This document shows, one piece after another, positions 9,164 through 18,046 of a stretch of DNA of 64,000 nt. Position numbers and translations under genes: made by a program. Every line of letters starts with the position of its first letter. Position 1 is the stretch's first letter. Source of the stretch: Sphingobacterium sp. B16(2022). Its GTDB lineage: Bacteria > Bacteroidota > Bacteroidia > Sphingobacteriales > Sphingobacteriaceae. Where the stretch lies: positions 1,612,001 through 1,676,000 of the forward strand of contig NZ_JAAUVN010000001.1 of NCBI RefSeq assembly GCF_012030425.1. The letters are read 5' to 3'. Below the pieces are notes generated by a model. The model searched no databases. It saw only the letters and a list, made by a program, of their open reading frames with translations, and was not told the DNA's origin.

Positions 9164-9194
9164 TTGGATATCTAGTATAATGGAGTTAAATTTG
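9164..9194 (+). promoter_or_regulatory. Promoter of the osmC-like gene (TTG-N20-TAAATTTG)
   Basis: TTG at 9164-9166 and a perfect TAAATTTG -7 element at 9187-9194 are spaced by 20 nt, an ideal Bacteroidota promoter. The start codon at 9204 lies only 9 nt beyond it, so the mRNA should have almost no leader. Confidence 0.6.
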
Positions 9195-9203
9195 AAATAA
9201 AAA

Positions 9204-9674
9204 ATGGCGTTCAAGCACATCTTTAAAGTAGCACTAAGTTGGTTTTCAACAGAGAAGGTAGCTTCTCCTAAATCTAAAGTTTATAGTAAAAGCCATCACA
9301 TTTCTATTGAAGGGAAAAGTGATCTGGCAATCTCTGCAGCTAAAGCTTTCAAAGGGGATCCAAGTCTATACAATCCAGAAGATCTCTTGCTGAGTAGCTT
9401 AGTTTCATGCCACATGATGTCTTATCTTTATCTTTGTGATCAAAACAACATTGAGGTCATCTCTTACACAGACCATGCAGAAGCTATATTAGAAGTTAAT
9501 TCAGATGCTAGTGGCCATTTTGTGGAGATAATACTAAAACCTGCAGTGGTTATTTTAAATCCGGAGCAAATTGCATTAGCGTTAGATTTGCACAAAAAAG
9601 CTAATCAACTTTGTTTTATAGCCAATTCGTGCAATTTTCCTGTAATGCATATGCCGACATGCCTCGCAGAATAA
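9204..9674 (+). CDS. OsmC family peroxidase-like protein
   Basis: A 156-residue protein of the OsmC/Ohr family, cytoplasmic thiol peroxidases that reduce organic hydroperoxides. The two redox cysteines are visible: Cys69 in SSLVSCHMMSY at the head of the long helix, and Cys137 in ANQLCFIANSC. Spacing and length match the OsmC-like subgroup. It has its own well-formed promoter just upstream and appears monocistronic. The substrate (organic peroxide or hydrogen peroxide) is not determined. Confidence 0.93.
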   Translation: MAFKHIFKVALSWFSTEKVASPKSKVYSKSHHISIEGKSDLAISAAKAFKGDPSLYNPEDLLLSSLVSCHMMSYLYLCDQNNIEVISYTDHAEAILEVNSDASGHFVEIILKPAVVILNPEQIALALDLHKKANQLCFIANSCNFPVMHMPTCLAE

Positions 9675-9739
9675 AAATATAATAGGTACTTTCCATAAAA
9701 GACAGGTATATAAATAACGCATATAACTTCGCAATTTTC

Positions 9740-9769
9740 TTGGGTATATGATAAAATTCTTTACTTTCG
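9740..9769 (+). promoter_or_regulatory. Promoter of the STM3941-family gene
   Basis: TTG at 9740-9742 is followed after 19 nt by TACTTTCG (9762-9769), one mismatch from TAnnTTTG. The ATG at 9795 follows with a leader of about 20 nt. Confidence 0.4.
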
Positions 9770-9794
9770 CTGTTCATTAATACATACATGATAT

Positions 9795-10322
9795 ATGAAC
9801 AAAGAAATTAAAATCTTTAGAGATACAGCTAAAAGCAGAAAGTTATTAATCAGTTCTGGAGCGATCTGTCTAGTCCTGGGCATTGTATTTATTTATGGAT
9901 TAGGCACTTTTGACGATATTTTTAAAGCAAAGGTAGCAGTGGCTAGTGGGGCTGTATTTTTGATTATGCTGATTTTCGTGATAAAGAGTATCATAAATAT
10001 GAATGATAAGTCTGCAATTTTTGAATTGAATGAAAACACTGTAAGCGGAAAAACCTCACCTCTATCAAGAGGTATTGGAGCAATTAACTGGAAAGATGTT
10101 ACTGGTTTAGAAGTTCAAAAAGTTGGTGGCGATACTTTGGTGGTTGTATACTTAACAAATGTAGCATATTACCAAACAAAACTTTCCAAGATGTTTTGGA
10201 ATATGGCTTTTGATAAACAATCTCAAGAATTACAGATCATGTATTCTGCTTCCGAAATTGATATGAGCATAAATGAACTCTATGACTTGTTTGTATCTTA
10301 CTGGAAACAACAAGTTGCATAG
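9795..10322 (+). CDS. STM3941 family membrane protein
   Basis: A 175-residue protein that resembles the STM3941 family of unknown function. Two hydrophobic helices (about 18-37 and 46-66) are followed by a cytoplasmic domain of about 105 residues with alternating strands (SAIFELNENTVSGKTSPL, INWKDVTGLEV, TLVVVYL), suggesting a small PH-like beta fold. It stands alone with its own promoter candidate. No enzymatic motif is visible. Confidence 0.65.
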   Translation: MNKEIKIFRDTAKSRKLLISSGAICLVLGIVFIYGLGTFDDIFKAKVAVASGAVFLIMLIFVIKSIINMNDKSAIFELNENTVSGKTSPLSRGIGAINWKDVTGLEVQKVGGDTLVVVYLTNVAYYQTKLSKMFWNMAFDKQSQELQIMYSASEIDMSINELYDLFVSYWKQQVA

Positions 10323-10478
10323 TTATTCATTTTCGATAATAATATGAATGGTCTCCTGTAAAACCATCATACTATAATAGAAACCTTCATTTCCGATTCT
10401 GCGAAAAGACTTTTATGGCACTATTATTTAATTAAGGTCGATCTAATAAATTTCCAAATTTAAGAAAAATACAAAAAT

Positions 10479-10514
10479 AGAGAAGGCTTATCCCATCACA
10501 GATAAGCCTTCTCT
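10479..10514 (-). terminator. Terminator of the sigma/FecR-linked susCD unit
   Basis: Two perfect 14-bp arms (10479-10492 and 10501-10514) enclose an 8-nt loop. On the minus strand the hairpin is followed by a T-rich stretch (ATTTTTGTATTTTT). It lies about 50 nt after the susD stop. Confidence 0.85.
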
Positions 10515-10566
10515 TAACTACCTTCTTAATCTTCTCTTAGGGTTATGTAAGATCGATTATTTCCTA

Positions 10567-12384
10567 CTATTGTTCCCAACCTAATGTTTGCACTAAGTTA
10601 CTTCCACTTAACACCATTTGACTATTGGCGATAGGATAATAGTAGTGCTTATTTTTAATAAAGTTTTTCTTATTATCCCTAGCAACAGTAAACATAATAT
10701 GTCCATTACTTCCATTCTCTAGGTAAATGCTATTATTATTACCATTTGCATCTTTGAGGTAGTAAAGTGTAATGTTCTTCAGTTGTTCTGGAGTAAACCC
10801 AGCAATAGGACCTGTATCTTTCGCCGATTCTAATATAGCTATATCGGGATTCCCGTCACCGGTGACATCCATTGCACCTAACGCCTTTACATACATACCT
10901 TGCTGTTGATCTGCAAGACGTTCACCAACTTCCCATCTAAAAATATCACGATAGCGCTGGCCTTCACATGCTAATTCAACCCGTCTTTCTCTTCTAACTT
11001 CTAAAATTAGTCCAACATTTCCTTTTACATTAGGATAGTATTGTTGTAATATAGGATCTACAGCACCCATCGCTTCACTTAAAATCATAGGAGGCATAGC
11101 AACACGCGCTCTTAGTTGGTTGATCGACTTATCCAGATCTGCTTGACTATTCAAAGTTCCAAGTTCTGCTTTAGCTTCTGCATAAATTAATAGGACTTCA
11201 GCATATCTAAATACAAATGCATCCGTGTAAGAAGCTTCCCAGCTAATCATTTCGGTAACTTCCGGATAAAATTTAATCTGATTATACCCACCTAAAGTTG
11301 GCTTCAAACGATGTGGTGTCGTTGCGTCAATCGATTGAAATCCAGGCTTCATGAATGTTTGCTCAAAACGTGGATCTCGATTTGCAAATACTTCATTGAC
11401 ATTTTTTGTCTTATAATTTGGTTGATTTGTAAATCTAGTCCCATCTTTCATCAAATAGCTTTCCATCAGTGTCTGGCTTAAAGCCCATTCATAATCCAAT
11501 ACCGTATGCGTATTCCGTCTCATATTCAAATCTTTATCGTAATCGATAAACATAATAGTTTCCGGATTTGCCTGAAGATTTTGACTGATAAACAAGTCTC
11601 TGTAAGCTCTATCTACACCACCGGCTTTACTGATCTGAAAGCCACCCTCATTTATGATTTTCTCCGAAGCAGATACTGCTCTTTCTAGAAACGTTTTAGA
11701 ACTAGCAGCCAAACCTAAGTAGGTATGATATTTACGGTATGTACCTTCTTGCAGTGCAAACTGTGCCAGCTGTGCTAAAGCTGCCCATTTAGTTACAGTC
11801 GATTTGTGTCCGTCAGGTTTTATATGGGCTGCTGCAAATTCTAGGTCAGCCATAATAGAATCAACCACCAAAGCTCTACTATCTTGCTTCTTATGTAGCG
11901 GTTCAATATCTGCGGTATTCAAAGTGTGTCCATACCAAGGTACATCATTATACATATTGACTTTTTCAATATAGAACCGTGCACGGAAAAATTTGGCTAT
12001 GCCGACATAATGATTCACTTCCTCTGCACTGGCATTCTTAACGCGTCCATAATTTTCTAGAAAAAAGTTGATCCCACGCAAAGTGGACCAGCTCCAAACA
12101 CTCGCATTTTGAGGTGTTATACCTCCCCTCATCATTTCATCTATAGCGCTTCCTGAATTATGATGGGCCAAGTTATCCGTTCCGATATCTGCGATCGGTG
12201 AACTTAAAGTATTGTAAAAACTATTTGTATATGTTTTTAAATCTGTAATATTATTGAAAAAAACTTCTTCAGTAACTGATGTAGTAGGATATCGATCCAT
12301 AAAATCATCATTACAACTTGTGACTAGGGCAAACATACTCATTAATGTACCCCCGACGATTATCCATCTATTTATATTTTTCAT
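10567..12384 (-). CDS. SusD/RagB family nutrient-binding outer-membrane lipoprotein
   Basis: A roughly 605-residue SusD-like lipoprotein that caps a SusC channel at the cell surface and captures its ligand. The signal peptide ends in the lipobox LVTSC. The N-terminal helical region typical of RagB/SusD follows, and the conserved C-terminal blocks are present: FVFRYAEVLLIYAEAKAELG, then LEVRRERRVELACEGQRYRDI and the FRWEVGE segment. The ATG at 12384 gives a better signal peptide than the one at 12396. It starts a few nt after the susC stop, so the two are cotranscribed. No enzyme gene accompanies the pair, so the substrate cannot be inferred. Confidence 0.95.
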   Translation of the reverse strand: MKNINRWIIVGGTLMSMFALVTSCNDDFMDRYPTTSVTEEVFFNNITDLKTYTNSFYNTLSSPIADIGTDNLAHHNSGSAIDEMMRGGITPQNASVWSWSTLRGINFFLENYGRVKNASAEEVNHYVGIAKFFRARFYIEKVNMYNDVPWYGHTLNTADIEPLHKKQDSRALVVDSIMADLEFAAAHIKPDGHKSTVTKWAALAQLAQFALQEGTYRKYHTYLGLAASSKTFLERAVSASEKIINEGGFQISKAGGVDRAYRDLFISQNLQANPETIMFIDYDKDLNMRRNTHTVLDYEWALSQTLMESYLMKDGTRFTNQPNYKTKNVNEVFANRDPRFEQTFMKPGFQSIDATTPHRLKPTLGGYNQIKFYPEVTEMISWEASYTDAFVFRYAEVLLIYAEAKAELGTLNSQADLDKSINQLRARVAMPPMILSEAMGAVDPILQQYYPNVKGNVGLILEVRRERRVELACEGQRYRDIFRWEVGERLADQQQGMYVKALGAMDVTGDGNPDIAILESAKDTGPIAGFTPEQLKNITLYYLKDANGNNNSIYLENGSNGHIMFTVARDNKKNFIKNKHYYYPIANSQMVLSGSNLVQTLGWEQ

Positions 12385-12399
12385 GATACATTTCATTAT

Positions 12400-15300
12400 T
12401 TAAAAATTAAAATTCAAGCCCAAAGAATATGTTCTTTGAAATGGATAAGCAGTTCTATCCCCTACAATCTCTGGATCTAAATAATCCATCAATTTCGTAA
12501 ATTCAAAAAGATTTTCGCCGCTGGCAAATAAACGAACGCGATCCACTCCCCAACGATCTGTCAACGATTTTGGAAAAGTATAACCGACCGTAATATTTTT
12601 AACCCTTAAATAGCCCGCATTTTGTAAATATTTAGTTTGTGTAGCTGCCAATTCGATTCCACTTTGCTCAGCTACATAAGATTTAGGTCTAGGCAAGTAT
12701 CCATTTGGATTATCTGGCGTCCAGTGATCTAAATTAAATTTTGTCAAACTCGCCCAAGGTTGAGCATAGATACCCCAAAAGTAATGGTCGCCTCCAGGAG
12801 GATAATAATTTCTCTTACCGACACCTTGCAAAAATATACGAAGGTCTATACCATTCCATGCCGATGTTAAATCAAGGCCATAAGTGTATCGCTGTCTTGA
12901 GTTACCGATCACTTTATAATCACCATGATTTGCTAATGTCCAATCACCGTTATTGATCTTTCCATCTCCGTTTATGTCCGCAAATTTAAGATCACCTGGC
13001 TCGAGGCCTCTTGTACCCGGATAAGAAGTAACATCATTCTGATCAGCATGTGCCTCTATTTCTGCTGCTGACTGAAAAAAACCTAATGTGGTCAATCCCC
13101 ACATTTCACCGATCTCCTGTCCTACATAGTAATCATTTAAGTTATTTTTAGGATTGCTAAATTTTTCTATGTAAGCACGGCTGTCAGCAAGATTAAATCG
13201 AGTTGCAAAGGAAAGAGGTTTAGAACCGACCATAAACTCTTTATTAAAACCAAGGGTTAACTCCCAACCTTTTGTCTTTAAATCTGCTGCATTTTCTAAT
13301 GGTACTCCGGTACCGAGAACAATAGGTAACGTACGACCCGCAGTCAGCATATCTTTTGTCATACGTTGATACAAATCAAATGATCCAAAAAATTGATTAC
13401 CAAAAAGGCCGATATCTATTCCGAAATTTGATTGTGTAACTGTTTCCCAAGTTAACGTAGGCGAGACCAAACCAGGACTTGTTACATAAGCAGGGCGTTT
13501 ACCATCTAACACAATACTTGTACCTTTTCCCATATTTGCGATATATGGATAATAGTTATCACGCAGATCTTGATTAGCCAATGACCCATAGGATCCGCGT
13601 AACTTCAAATTTGAAACAGACGCACTTAGCGGAGCAAAAAAGTTCTCCTTTGAAATCACCCAAGCCCCAGAAACTGATGGGTTAAATGCAAATCGATCTT
13701 TTTTAGGAAATCTTGAAGAACCGTCATATCTCAGATTTGATTCAAAAATATATCGCTCTTTATAACTGTAGTTAATTCTAGCAAATGCACCTCTGACCGA
13801 CCATGCATAGTCAGATGCACCAACTGAAGGTGTTTCTCCTGTGGCTAGTCCAATAGTAGGCAAAGAATTGGCGATCAATTGATCACGTGAGGCAGAAAAC
13901 GACTCATAAATACGTTCTTCCTGATTAAAACCAACCATTAATGAAAAATAGTGATCCTTTAATGTCTGTTGGTACTGGGAATACAGATTATATACATTAT
14001 AGCGGGTTTCATCACTTCCATTTGAAGCTGAGCTATTGAAAGCTTGGCGTTTGATAACACCTGGACCTGTACTAAATTCCAGTGGCACCACAAAATAATG
14101 ACTTTTACCGGATACCCTTCTAAATGTTGCATCACCATTTAAAGTCCAGACATTTTTTAGTAGATCGATCTTAGCTCCAAAACTGCTTTGAAAATCATTG
14201 ACTCTGCGAACACTTCTTCCTCCATCGGCAACAGCACCGATCATACTTACACCGGCTTCTGTATAGGTTCCGTCAGGATTGCGTACCGTATTTAATGAGG
14301 GCTGGCGGTTAACATTATGCCAATAAAGATAACCTTGATCAATAGCAGATGGTTGGTCATATTTATCTGCAGTATAGGTTGTATTATTAGATAATGTAAA
14401 CCAATCAGTTAATTTATAATCTCCCTTAGCTCTAAAATTGTAGCGATCATAGGTATCTGGACTGATTCTGAGCATACCATTTTGTCTATAATACTCTCCA
14501 GAAAGATAAAATGAAGACTTTTCATTTTTTTGAGATATATTGATGTTGTTCGTGTAAGAAGGCTGAATATCTTTATATACTTCTTTGAACCAGTCTGTTG
14601 AACCTAAATAGATATAAGCATTAGGATTTTTTGGATCCACAATCACACGTGGTAATGAAGGATCATCATTTAAAGCTTTACCATATTCGAGCATCCTTTC
14701 ATCATAAAGATTATACCAAGGAGCACCCATGATATTCCTATACTTCATGACTTCATATGGATTATCTTCAATGTCGACCGTTCTAGTTATTGCTTTAGCT
14801 GCAAAAATTGAATTGGCGGCTACCTTTATCTCTTTACTTGTTCCTGTTTTTGTCGTTACTAAGACCACACCAAAAGCAGCCCGGCTACCATAGATTGCTG
14901 CAGATGCGGCATCTTTTAAAACCGTAACACTAGAAATATCAATGGGATTCATTCTGTTTAATTCATCATTTGTGGCCGGAACGCCATCAATCACAATTAA
15001 TGGTCCACCGCCAGATAATGATGTATACCCCCTTACATTAATCCCAGGTGAACTATTTGCTCTACCACTCGTAGGCGTTATGTTTAGATTAGCCATAGCT
15101 CCCTGTAGCCCAGTGCCAACATTAGTAATCGGTCTGCTATCCAAAAACTTTTCACTGATCTGGTCAACAGCACCAGATAAATTGACTCTTTTTTGAGTTC
15201 CATAACCCACGACAATAACTTCATCCAAGTGCGACTCTGCGCTTTCCATTCGGATATTGATCACCTTTTGATTTGCAACCTGAACCTCTTGATCTTTGTA

Positions 15301-15843
15301 GCCTAAAAAACGGAAAAGTAAAATGCCATTTTCTGGTACACGAAGAGAAAACCGTCCATCTGCATCTGTCTTTGTCGAAAGGCCAGATACTCCCAAAACG
15401 GATACAGTTACACCCCGCATAACCCCAATAGAATCACGCACTATACCAGATATTTCAATATCTGTTTTATTTCTTTCAGCAATAACGATTGTCCCCCCCA
15501 TTATCTCAAATGCAAGATTTTGACCTTTTAGTGCCCGATTTAAGACGGTGCGAACATCTGATTTAGAAACAGACACATCTACAAGACCGGTCTGCTCGAG
15601 TAATTTTTCATCGTAAAAAAAACGCAATTTAGTCTGCTTAGATATCTCTTTCAGCACATGCTCTATTTTCGCATTCTTCATCGAAATATTTACATTCTGA
15701 GCATATCCCGATGCTTGGGCCCCGAGTGTAAACAACACAACCAGCATACAAATTAACTTCATAATTAGCAGGATTTTAAAAACATAGGCATAGGGTCGAC
15801 TCCTCCGATCATCCCGGATTATTATAGGAGAAAAAAAATTCAT
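12400..15843 (-). CDS. SusC/RagA TonB-linked outer-membrane transporter with STN signalling domain
   Basis: A 1147-residue TonB-dependent channel. It begins with a long N-region and a hydrophobic signal segment (about 23-46). An STN domain follows (about 50-115: NAKIEHVLKEISKQTKLRFF), the part that contacts a FecR-type anti-sigma protein in the periplasm. Next come a carboxypeptidase-regulatory-like beta-sandwich (about 130-200), the SusC signature LDEVIVVGYGTQKR, the plug, and the barrel ending in the aromatic LGLNFNF. The extended start at 15843 is typical of STN-bearing SusC proteins; an internal ATG at 15762 is the alternative. FecR and a sigma gene lie upstream, so substrate binding probably induces the locus by surface signalling. 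Confidence 0.96.
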   Translation of the reverse strand: MNFFSPIIIRDDRRSRPYAYVFKILLIMKLICMLVVLFTLGAQASGYAQNVNISMKNAKIEHVLKEISKQTKLRFFYDEKLLEQTGLVDVSVSKSDVRTVLNRALKGQNLAFEIMGGTIVIAERNKTDIEISGIVRDSIGVMRGVTVSVLGVSGLSTKTDADGRFSLRVPENGILLFRFLGYKDQEVQVANQKVINIRMESAESHLDEVIVVGYGTQKRVNLSGAVDQISEKFLDSRPITNVGTGLQGAMANLNITPTSGRANSSPGINVRGYTSLSGGGPLIVIDGVPATNDELNRMNPIDISSVTVLKDAASAAIYGSRAAFGVVLVTTKTGTSKEIKVAANSIFAAKAITRTVDIEDNPYEVMKYRNIMGAPWYNLYDERMLEYGKALNDDPSLPRVIVDPKNPNAYIYLGSTDWFKEVYKDIQPSYTNNINISQKNEKSSFYLSGEYYRQNGMLRISPDTYDRYNFRAKGDYKLTDWFTLSNNTTYTADKYDQPSAIDQGYLYWHNVNRQPSLNTVRNPDGTYTEAGVSMIGAVADGGRSVRRVNDFQSSFGAKIDLLKNVWTLNGDATFRRVSGKSHYFVVPLEFSTGPGVIKRQAFNSSASNGSDETRYNVYNLYSQYQQTLKDHYFSLMVGFNQEERIYESFSASRDQLIANSLPTIGLATGETPSVGASDYAWSVRGAFARINYSYKERYIFESNLRYDGSSRFPKKDRFAFNPSVSGAWVISKENFFAPLSASVSNLKLRGSYGSLANQDLRDNYYPYIANMGKGTSIVLDGKRPAYVTSPGLVSPTLTWETVTQSNFGIDIGLFGNQFFGSFDLYQRMTKDMLTAGRTLPIVLGTGVPLENAADLKTKGWELTLGFNKEFMVGSKPLSFATRFNLADSRAYIEKFSNPKNNLNDYYVGQEIGEMWGLTTLGFFQSAAEIEAHADQNDVTSYPGTRGLEPGDLKFADINGDGKINNGDWTLANHGDYKVIGNSRQRYTYGLDLTSAWNGIDLRIFLQGVGKRNYYPPGGDHYFWGIYAQPWASLTKFNLDHWTPDNPNGYLPRPKSYVAEQSGIELAATQTKYLQNAGYLRVKNITVGYTFPKSLTDRWGVDRVRLFASGENLFEFTKLMDYLDPEIVGDRTAYPFQRTYSLGLNFNF

Positions 15844-15855
15844 AACTTTGAATAG

Positions 15856-15938
15856 TTAAAGGTTGATTAATCTATAGAATTCACATTTCAATAAATTGCC
15901 TTTTTCCATTTGGGAGTGCGTCAACACTCCCTTTTTTT
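15856..15938 (+). ncRNA. Possible antisense small RNA against the susC 5' leader
   Basis: A hairpin with 7-bp arms (15912-15918 and 15925-15931) is followed by seven T residues only on the plus strand, so it is a terminator pointing away from susC, while both flanking genes lie on the minus strand. About 60 nt upstream, a plus-strand TAACTTTG (15843-15850) matches the -7 consensus. The RNA between them would be about 80 nt and complementary to the susC leader. Antisense RNAs at this position are known for Bacteroides polysaccharide loci (DonS type). No -33 element is evident. Confidence 0.4.
15912..15938 (+). terminator. Plus-strand terminator between fecR and susC
   Basis: Stem GGGAGTG/CACTCCC with a 6-nt loop, then TTTTTTT (15932-15938). 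On the minus strand the run of T lies on the wrong side, so it cannot end the fecR transcript in the usual way. No annotated plus-strand gene precedes it. Confidence 0.7.
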
Positions 15939-16010
15939 ATGGATCTGGCCGTAAACTAGTATTTGTTAGGTTTCGATCATATCATTCAAATTTTAAGGTT
16001 TATAATTCTG

Positions 16011-17108
16011 TTATTTTATAATTACTTTTCGTCCATCAATTTCAAATTTTTTCTTAGTCACATATGCCAATGAATTCAGAATTTCGGAAAGTTTCAATTC
16101 ACGACTTAAAGAGCCTTTATAAGATGAATTTAAGGTCAAAGCTTCAGCATTAATAATTTCAACATCATACCATCGCGCAATCTGTGATAAAATATCTTGA
16201 AGATTGTTGCCGTCAAAATAAAACTCTCCTCGTTGCCAAGCTATATGTTTTGAAACATCTGTTTGTTGAATTTTAATTTCATCACCTTTTATCAAAGCCT
16301 CTTCTCCCGGAAGCAACTCATGTTCGTGATTTCCTTTTAGAATCTTTACTTTACCTTCAACAAGAGTTGTATTCACTTGATCTGCATAAGCATTAATATT
16401 AAAACTTGTACCTAGAACTTCAACAGTACTACCCTCGACTTCAATGCGGAAGGGCCTATTCTTATCCTTTTTCACTTCAAAATAAGCTTCACCTGTGAGC
16501 TTTACCCGACGCTCTTTTACACCAAAAGCATCCGGATAATCTAGTGTAGAAGAAGAATTTAACCAAACCAATGTACCATCCTCTAATTCCAATTTATATG
16601 TGCCAGCATTGGGTACTTCTATAAAATAGTTGCTGGAATGCGGGACATTACTCTTATTTAGTTGATGGTCTTTTATTTCACTTTTTTTACCCTTATAAGA
16701 TAGATAAGCATAAGAAGACCCAGGCAGGATATCATTTTTATAAGTTCCAGTAGAATCTGGTATTTGTGCTGCCAAATGGACTTCCTTTAATTGAATATTA
16801 TTTTTCACGAAGTATAATGTAGCAATACTCACGAGCACTATAACAGCGGCCGCTACGGAAAATCTTTTCCAGTCAAACATCTTTCTCACTGGATTTGAAT
16901 CAGAAGTAACATCTAGCTGATCCATTACGATAGATTTTGATCTACCTAATGATTGAATCCGTTCGGTATCCGAAGTCTCTTGAGACTGGTCATCTTCAAT
17001 TGAATAAAACCAATTCAAAAGCAGTCTATGTTCTTCAGGTGTACATTGACCATCCAGATATTTCTGAAGTAATTGTTTTTGAGAATCTATGGGTTTATTT
17101 TCCTTCAT
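16011..17108 (-). CDS. FecR-type transmembrane anti-sigma/signal transducer
   Basis: A 365-residue inner-membrane protein that relays occupancy of the outer-membrane transporter to an ECF sigma factor. The N-terminal cytoplasmic part (about 1-80) binds the sigma factor, and one membrane helix follows (about 84-105). The periplasmic FecR domain includes YKLELEDGTLVWLNSSSTL and RVKLTGEAYFEVKKD. The C-terminal DUF4974 domain ends with VTKKKFEIDGRKVIIK. It sits 53 nt after the sigma gene and upstream of an STN-bearing SusC, the standard order of such systems. Confidence 0.95.
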   Translation of the reverse strand: MKENKPIDSQKQLLQKYLDGQCTPEEHRLLLNWFYSIEDDQSQETSDTERIQSLGRSKSIVMDQLDVTSDSNPVRKMFDWKRFSVAAAVIVLVSIATLYFVKNNIQLKEVHLAAQIPDSTGTYKNDILPGSSYAYLSYKGKKSEIKDHQLNKSNVPHSSNYFIEVPNAGTYKLELEDGTLVWLNSSSTLDYPDAFGVKERRVKLTGEAYFEVKKDKNRPFRIEVEGSTVEVLGTSFNINAYADQVNTTLVEGKVKILKGNHEHELLPGEEALIKGDEIKIQQTDVSKHIAWQRGEFYFDGNNLQDILSQIARWYDVEIINAEALTLNSSYKGSLSRELKLSEILNSLAYVTKKKFEIDGRKVIIK

Positions 17109-17161
17109 ACATCCTTATAACCCGACTTTGGGTGAATAAGTACCGAAAAAAAGTAAAATAA

Positions 17162-17704
17162 TTATTTGAGTTTAAATTTGAGTCTATTCAGCGCCATAGA
17201 AACATTATTTTTGACAGTCTGCTCAGATAAAGAAAGTTGATTGGCAATGTCTTTTATTGACATATCTTCACTCCTGCTGAGTCTAAAAACAGAACGCATA
17301 GTATCAGGCATACGAGACATTTCATTTTCTAGAAGCCTTGCAAGTTCTTTAGCGATCAGTTCATCTTCACTGGTAGTGCCGATAAGATATTGATCTTTAT
17401 TAATCTCAAGATAATCAAGATGACGATTTCTTTTTTCACTTTTAATAAGCCAATCAATCATCTCATATTTGGCAGCTTTAAATAAGTAAGGATAAATGGA
17501 ATCACTCACTTCAATTTTGCTTCGTCTATTCCACATAGAAATAAAAACTTCCTGTATTATATCTTCGACATCTGGAACAGATTCAATCCGCTTTTGGATA
17601 AAACGAAAAAGAATATCCGAATATCGATCGAATAAAATTGAAAAGGCCATTTTATTGTCCTTCTTTAATTCCTCAAACAATTCGCTATCAGACCACGTCT
17701 TCAT
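17162..17704 (-). CDS. FecI-like ECF sigma factor
   Basis: A 180-residue sigma factor of the type linked to SusC/FecR systems. Region 2 is seen as DVEDIIQEVFISMWNRR. Region 4 is seen as MPDTMRSVFRLSRSEDMSIK followed by a helix-turn-helix (LSEQTVKNNVSMALNRLK). It is the first gene of the sigma, fecR, susC, susD series on the minus strand and should drive susCD on a signal from FecR. A TAACTTTG element at 17763-17770 (minus strand) could be its -7 box. Confidence 0.95.
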   Translation of the reverse strand: MKTWSDSELFEELKKDNKMAFSILFDRYSDILFRFIQKRIESVPDVEDIIQEVFISMWNRRSKIEVSDSIYPYLFKAAKYEMIDWLIKSEKRNRHLDYLEINKDQYLIGTTSEDELIAKELARLLENEMSRMPDTMRSVFRLSRSEDMSIKDIANQLSLSEQTVKNNVSMALNRLKFKLK

Positions 17705-18046
17705 GATTTCTTACTCTTGATCAATTTAAATTGCATACTAGAACTTTACATTTCTTCAGTTGCAAAGTTATAATTGGTGTGTTAAGATAGCGTTAATATA
17801 ATATTTAACAAAAAACAAATCACATTTTTAATCTGGTTTTTATTAAAAATTTTCATTAATCAACTAAAATGTAGTGATCTATCGATGCTACGGTTTTACA
17901 TAAAAATGAAATAATTTCGGTCTAAGACTGCTTATTTAGATAAATTAGTACCTCCACATATAAATGCAAATTCTAATTATAGTACAAAAGCCCTAGGTAT
18001 TTAAACATAGGGCTTTTGAACAGTGATTCATCTCCATCTATCAAAT
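17705..18046. other. Intergenic region, sigma gene to prfH
   Basis: This stretch holds the upstream region of the fecI-like gene, including a minus-strand TAACTTTG at 17763-17770, and the terminator of the rtcB-prfH unit at 17985-18018. I see no open reading frame or other structure. Confidence 0.6.
17985..18018 (-). terminator. Terminator of the rtcB-prfH operon
   Basis: Perfect 11-bp arms (CAAAAGCCCTA at 17985-17995 and its complement at 18008-18018) enclose a 12-nt loop. It lies 29 nt after the prfH stop. The A/T-rich outer stem supplies the T run on either strand. Confidence 0.8.

Noticed and set aside
14942..15196. 84-codon plus-strand frame within susC
   Set aside because: Antisense shadow of the conserved plug region of the transporter.
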